NCBI GenBank assembly: GCA_028711795.1
Contig: JAQTRN010000065.1
Location: 1 to 6,039 of the forward strand
Source of the DNA: Dehalococcoidales bacterium
GTDB lineage: Bacteria; Chloroflexota; Dehalococcoidia; Dehalococcoidales; JAQTRN01
Reading direction: 5' to 3'
Length of the DNA: 6,039 nt
The translations under genes and the position numbers were made by a program. The notes under the pieces are model-generated. The model did not search any database and was not told the origin of the DNA. It saw nothing but the letters and a program-made list of their open reading frames with translations. Each line of letters opens with the position of its first letter. Position 1 is the stretch's first letter. Positions 4,376 to 6,039 of the stretch are shown here, one piece after another.

Positions 4376-6039
4376 TTGAACGCAGATAAAGACACCGAAA
4401 AAGATAGAGCAAGAAGGATTCTAATCGTTGGTGGTGTGGCCGGGGGAGCTTCATGCGCTACCCGCGCAAGAAGACTCTCGGAGAAAGCAGAGATCATTAT
4501 CTTCGAACGCGGTCCATACGTCTCATTTGCCAATTGTGGTCTACCATATTACGTGGGTGACATCATTACTGAAGAACAAAACCTGATTGTGGCTACACCC
4601 GCTCTTTTTCGAGAAAGGTTTAACATTGAGGTACGCACACAAACTAATGTCATCTCTATTGACCGTGAAAAGCAGGAAATTGAAGTGGAGGATTTGAGAA
4701 CTCATGCTATCTATCGGGAGAAGTACGATGCACTGGTACTAGCTCCTGGGGCAACACCAATTCGTCCTCCGCTTCCTGGTATTGACCTCCCCGGGATATA
4801 TTCTCTGCGAACAATACCGGACAGCCGCGATATCCGAAGCTGGATTATTCAAGGTAACGCCAAAAGAGCAGTAATAGTTGGCGGGGGTTTCGTTGGGCTG
4901 GAGATGGCAGAAAACCTGGTCAGGCGTGGAATCTCGGTCACGATAATCGAAATGCAGAATCACGTCATGCCAGCCTTAGATTATGAGATGGTCACCCCGA
5001 TCCACGACCATTTGAATGCCAACGGGGTTTCTCTCCATCTGGAAGATGCGGTTACCGAGTTCAAACAAGACGGGAAGGACAATCTAATTGTGAACACTAA
5101 ATCAGGCCAGACGTTTACTGCGGACCTGATCATACTGGCAATAGGCGTTCGCCCGGAAGTAACCCTGGCCAGAAGCGCGGGTCTCGAAATCGGGGAAAGA
5201 GGCGGTATTCGAGTAAATGACCGCATGAAAACCAGTGATGACCATATTTGGGCAGTCGGTGACGCTGTAGAAGTTCGTGACTTTATCTCCGGAGAATGGA
5301 CCGTTCTTGCCCTGGCCGGACCGGCTAATCGACAGGGAAGAATTGCGGCCGGTACTATCCTCGGCCGTGATTTTACATTCAGAGGCGTGCAAGCCACATC
5401 AATATGCGGTGTTTTTGGAATGGCTATTGCCTCTACCGGACTCACTGAAAACACTTTGATACGCCTTAATAAAGCCGGGAGAAACATAGCGTATGAAAAG
5501 GTGTATTTGTACCCCGGACACCACGCTAGCTACTACCCTGGAGCGGGTCAAATTGCTATGAAGATAATTTTCTCTACAAGGGATGGAAAAGTGCTTGGAG
5601 CTCAGGCGGTTGGTCGGGAGGGAGTCGATAAGCGAATAGATGTCATTTCCACTGCGATACAGAACGAGGCAACAGTGTATGATCTGGAAGAGGCAGAGTT
5701 ATGCTATGCTCCACAGTATGGTGCCGCTAAAGATCCGATTAATGTAGCCGGGATGATTGCAGCCAATGCTCTTCGCGGTGATGGTCCGCTAGTTCACTGG
5801 GAAGATATCAAGAATACGAATGCCTTTATCCTTGACGTTCGTAACCCGTCTGAATATGTATCTGGCCACGTAGATAGAGCACTAAATATACCACTTAACG
5901 AACTCCGTTCCCGAATGCATGAATTGCCGCCTGAACGAGAAATATGGACATATTGTAGTGTAGGTCAGCGGTCGTACTACGCAGTCCGCGCATTAAGGCT
6001 CAATCAATTCAATGCTAGAAATCTGTCCGGAGGTATACA
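4376..6039 (+). CDS. CoA-disulfide/persulfide reductase with C-terminal rhodanese domain (3' end outside window)
   Basis: The frame opens with TTG and runs off the right edge, giving 554 residues; relatives with the same fusion are about 560-570 long, so little is missing. The flavoprotein part is a two-dinucleotide-fold disulfide reductase: FAD motif GGVAGGASCATRARR (19-33) with E44, redox cysteine C54 in SFANCGLPYY, NAD(P)-binding VIVGGGFVGLEMAENL (166-181) with E192 ending the next strand, second FAD motif AVGDAVEV (293-300), and the CoADR signature HASYYPGAG (383-391) in the dimer domain, followed by YAPQYGAAKDPIN. The rhodanese domain starts about 473, with LDVRNPSEY (486-494), GH (497-498) and catalytic C527 in YCSVGQRS. 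Family members use NAD(P)H to reduce CoA disulfide, CoA persulfide or polysulfide in the cytoplasm, the rhodanese Cys carrying sulfane sulfur. The E192 side chain hints at NADH, by analogy only. An 11-residue charged extension precedes the fold. The gene is more AT-rich and richer in AGA/ATA codons than its neighbours. Confidence 0.92.
   Translation, partial: MNADKDTEKDRARRILIVGGVAGGASCATRARRLSEKAEIIIFERGPYVSFANCGLPYYVGDIITEEQNLIVATPALFRERFNIEVRTQTNVISIDREKQEIEVEDLRTHAIYREKYDALVLAPGATPIRPPLPGIDLPGIYSLRTIPDSRDIRSWIIQGNAKRAVIVGGGFVGLEMAENLVRRGISVTIIEMQNHVMPALDYEMVTPIHDHLNANGVSLHLEDAVTEFKQDGKDNLIVNTKSGQTFTADLIILAIGVRPEVTLARSAGLEIGERGGIRVNDRMKTSDDHIWAVGDAVEVRDFISGEWTVLALAGPANRQGRIAAGTILGRDFTFRGVQATSICGVFGMAIASTGLTENTLIRLNKAGRNIAYEKVYLYPGHHASYYPGAGQIAMKIIFSTRDGKVLGAQAVGREGVDKRIDVISTAIQNEATVYDLEEAELCYAPQYGAAKDPINVAGMIAANALRGDGPLVHWEDIKNTNAFILDVRNPSEYVSGHVDRALNIPLNELRSRMHELPPEREIWTYCSVGQRSYYAVRALRLNQFNARNLSGGI

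Noticed and set aside
4981..5487. Minus-strand open frame of 168 codons inside the reductase gene
   Set aside because: The plus strand encodes the NAD(P)- and FAD-binding motifs across this stretch; the antisense product has no recognisable feature.

Overview
The window looks bacterial. Ribosome binding sites are AGGAG(G)-like, one gene starts with TTG, and -35/-10 promoter elements can be read. The mix of an anaerobic indolepyruvate:ferredoxin oxidoreductase, a Cys-type CoA-disulfide/persulfide reductase and a Sec-exported multidomain surface protein with a C-terminal membrane anchor suggests a strict anaerobe. The architecture of the surface protein reminds me most of Chloroflexota (Dehalococcoidia-like) genomes. 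That assignment is inference; an archaeon is less likely because of the promoter elements.

Layout: (1) 1-858, minus strand: the first 286 codons of iorA, cut by the left edge. (2) 859-1270: non-coding, with a candidate iorA promoter, a tandem 8-bp repeat and two stem-loops. (3) 1271-3976, minus strand: a complete 901-codon gene for a secreted, membrane-anchored protein made of a signal peptide, eight propeller-type repeats of about 54 residues, an ASPM/SPD-2/Hydin-like Ig domain, a ZU5-like beta domain, a CARDB-like Ig domain, a Pro-rich stalk and a transmembrane helix. (4) 3977-4375: a divergent intergenic region with a good promoter for the surface-protein gene and a weaker candidate for the gene to the right. 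(5) 4376-6039, plus strand: a CoA-disulfide/persulfide reductase with a C-terminal rhodanese domain, cut by the right edge close to its natural end.

The three genes do not form an obvious pathway. IorA is the thiamine-diphosphate subunit for ferredoxin-linked oxidation of aryl pyruvates. The reductase-rhodanese fusion belongs to thiol/persulfide or sulfur metabolism. The large protein is a surface or envelope protein of unknown ligand. The surface-protein and reductase genes are divergent, so shared regulation is possible but unproven. I see no mobile element, CRISPR array, tRNA or rRNA. The most unusual parts are the surface protein (near-identical internal repeats with one cysteine each, and an HFT tripeptide at the end of its ZU5-like domain) and a palindrome over its -35 element.
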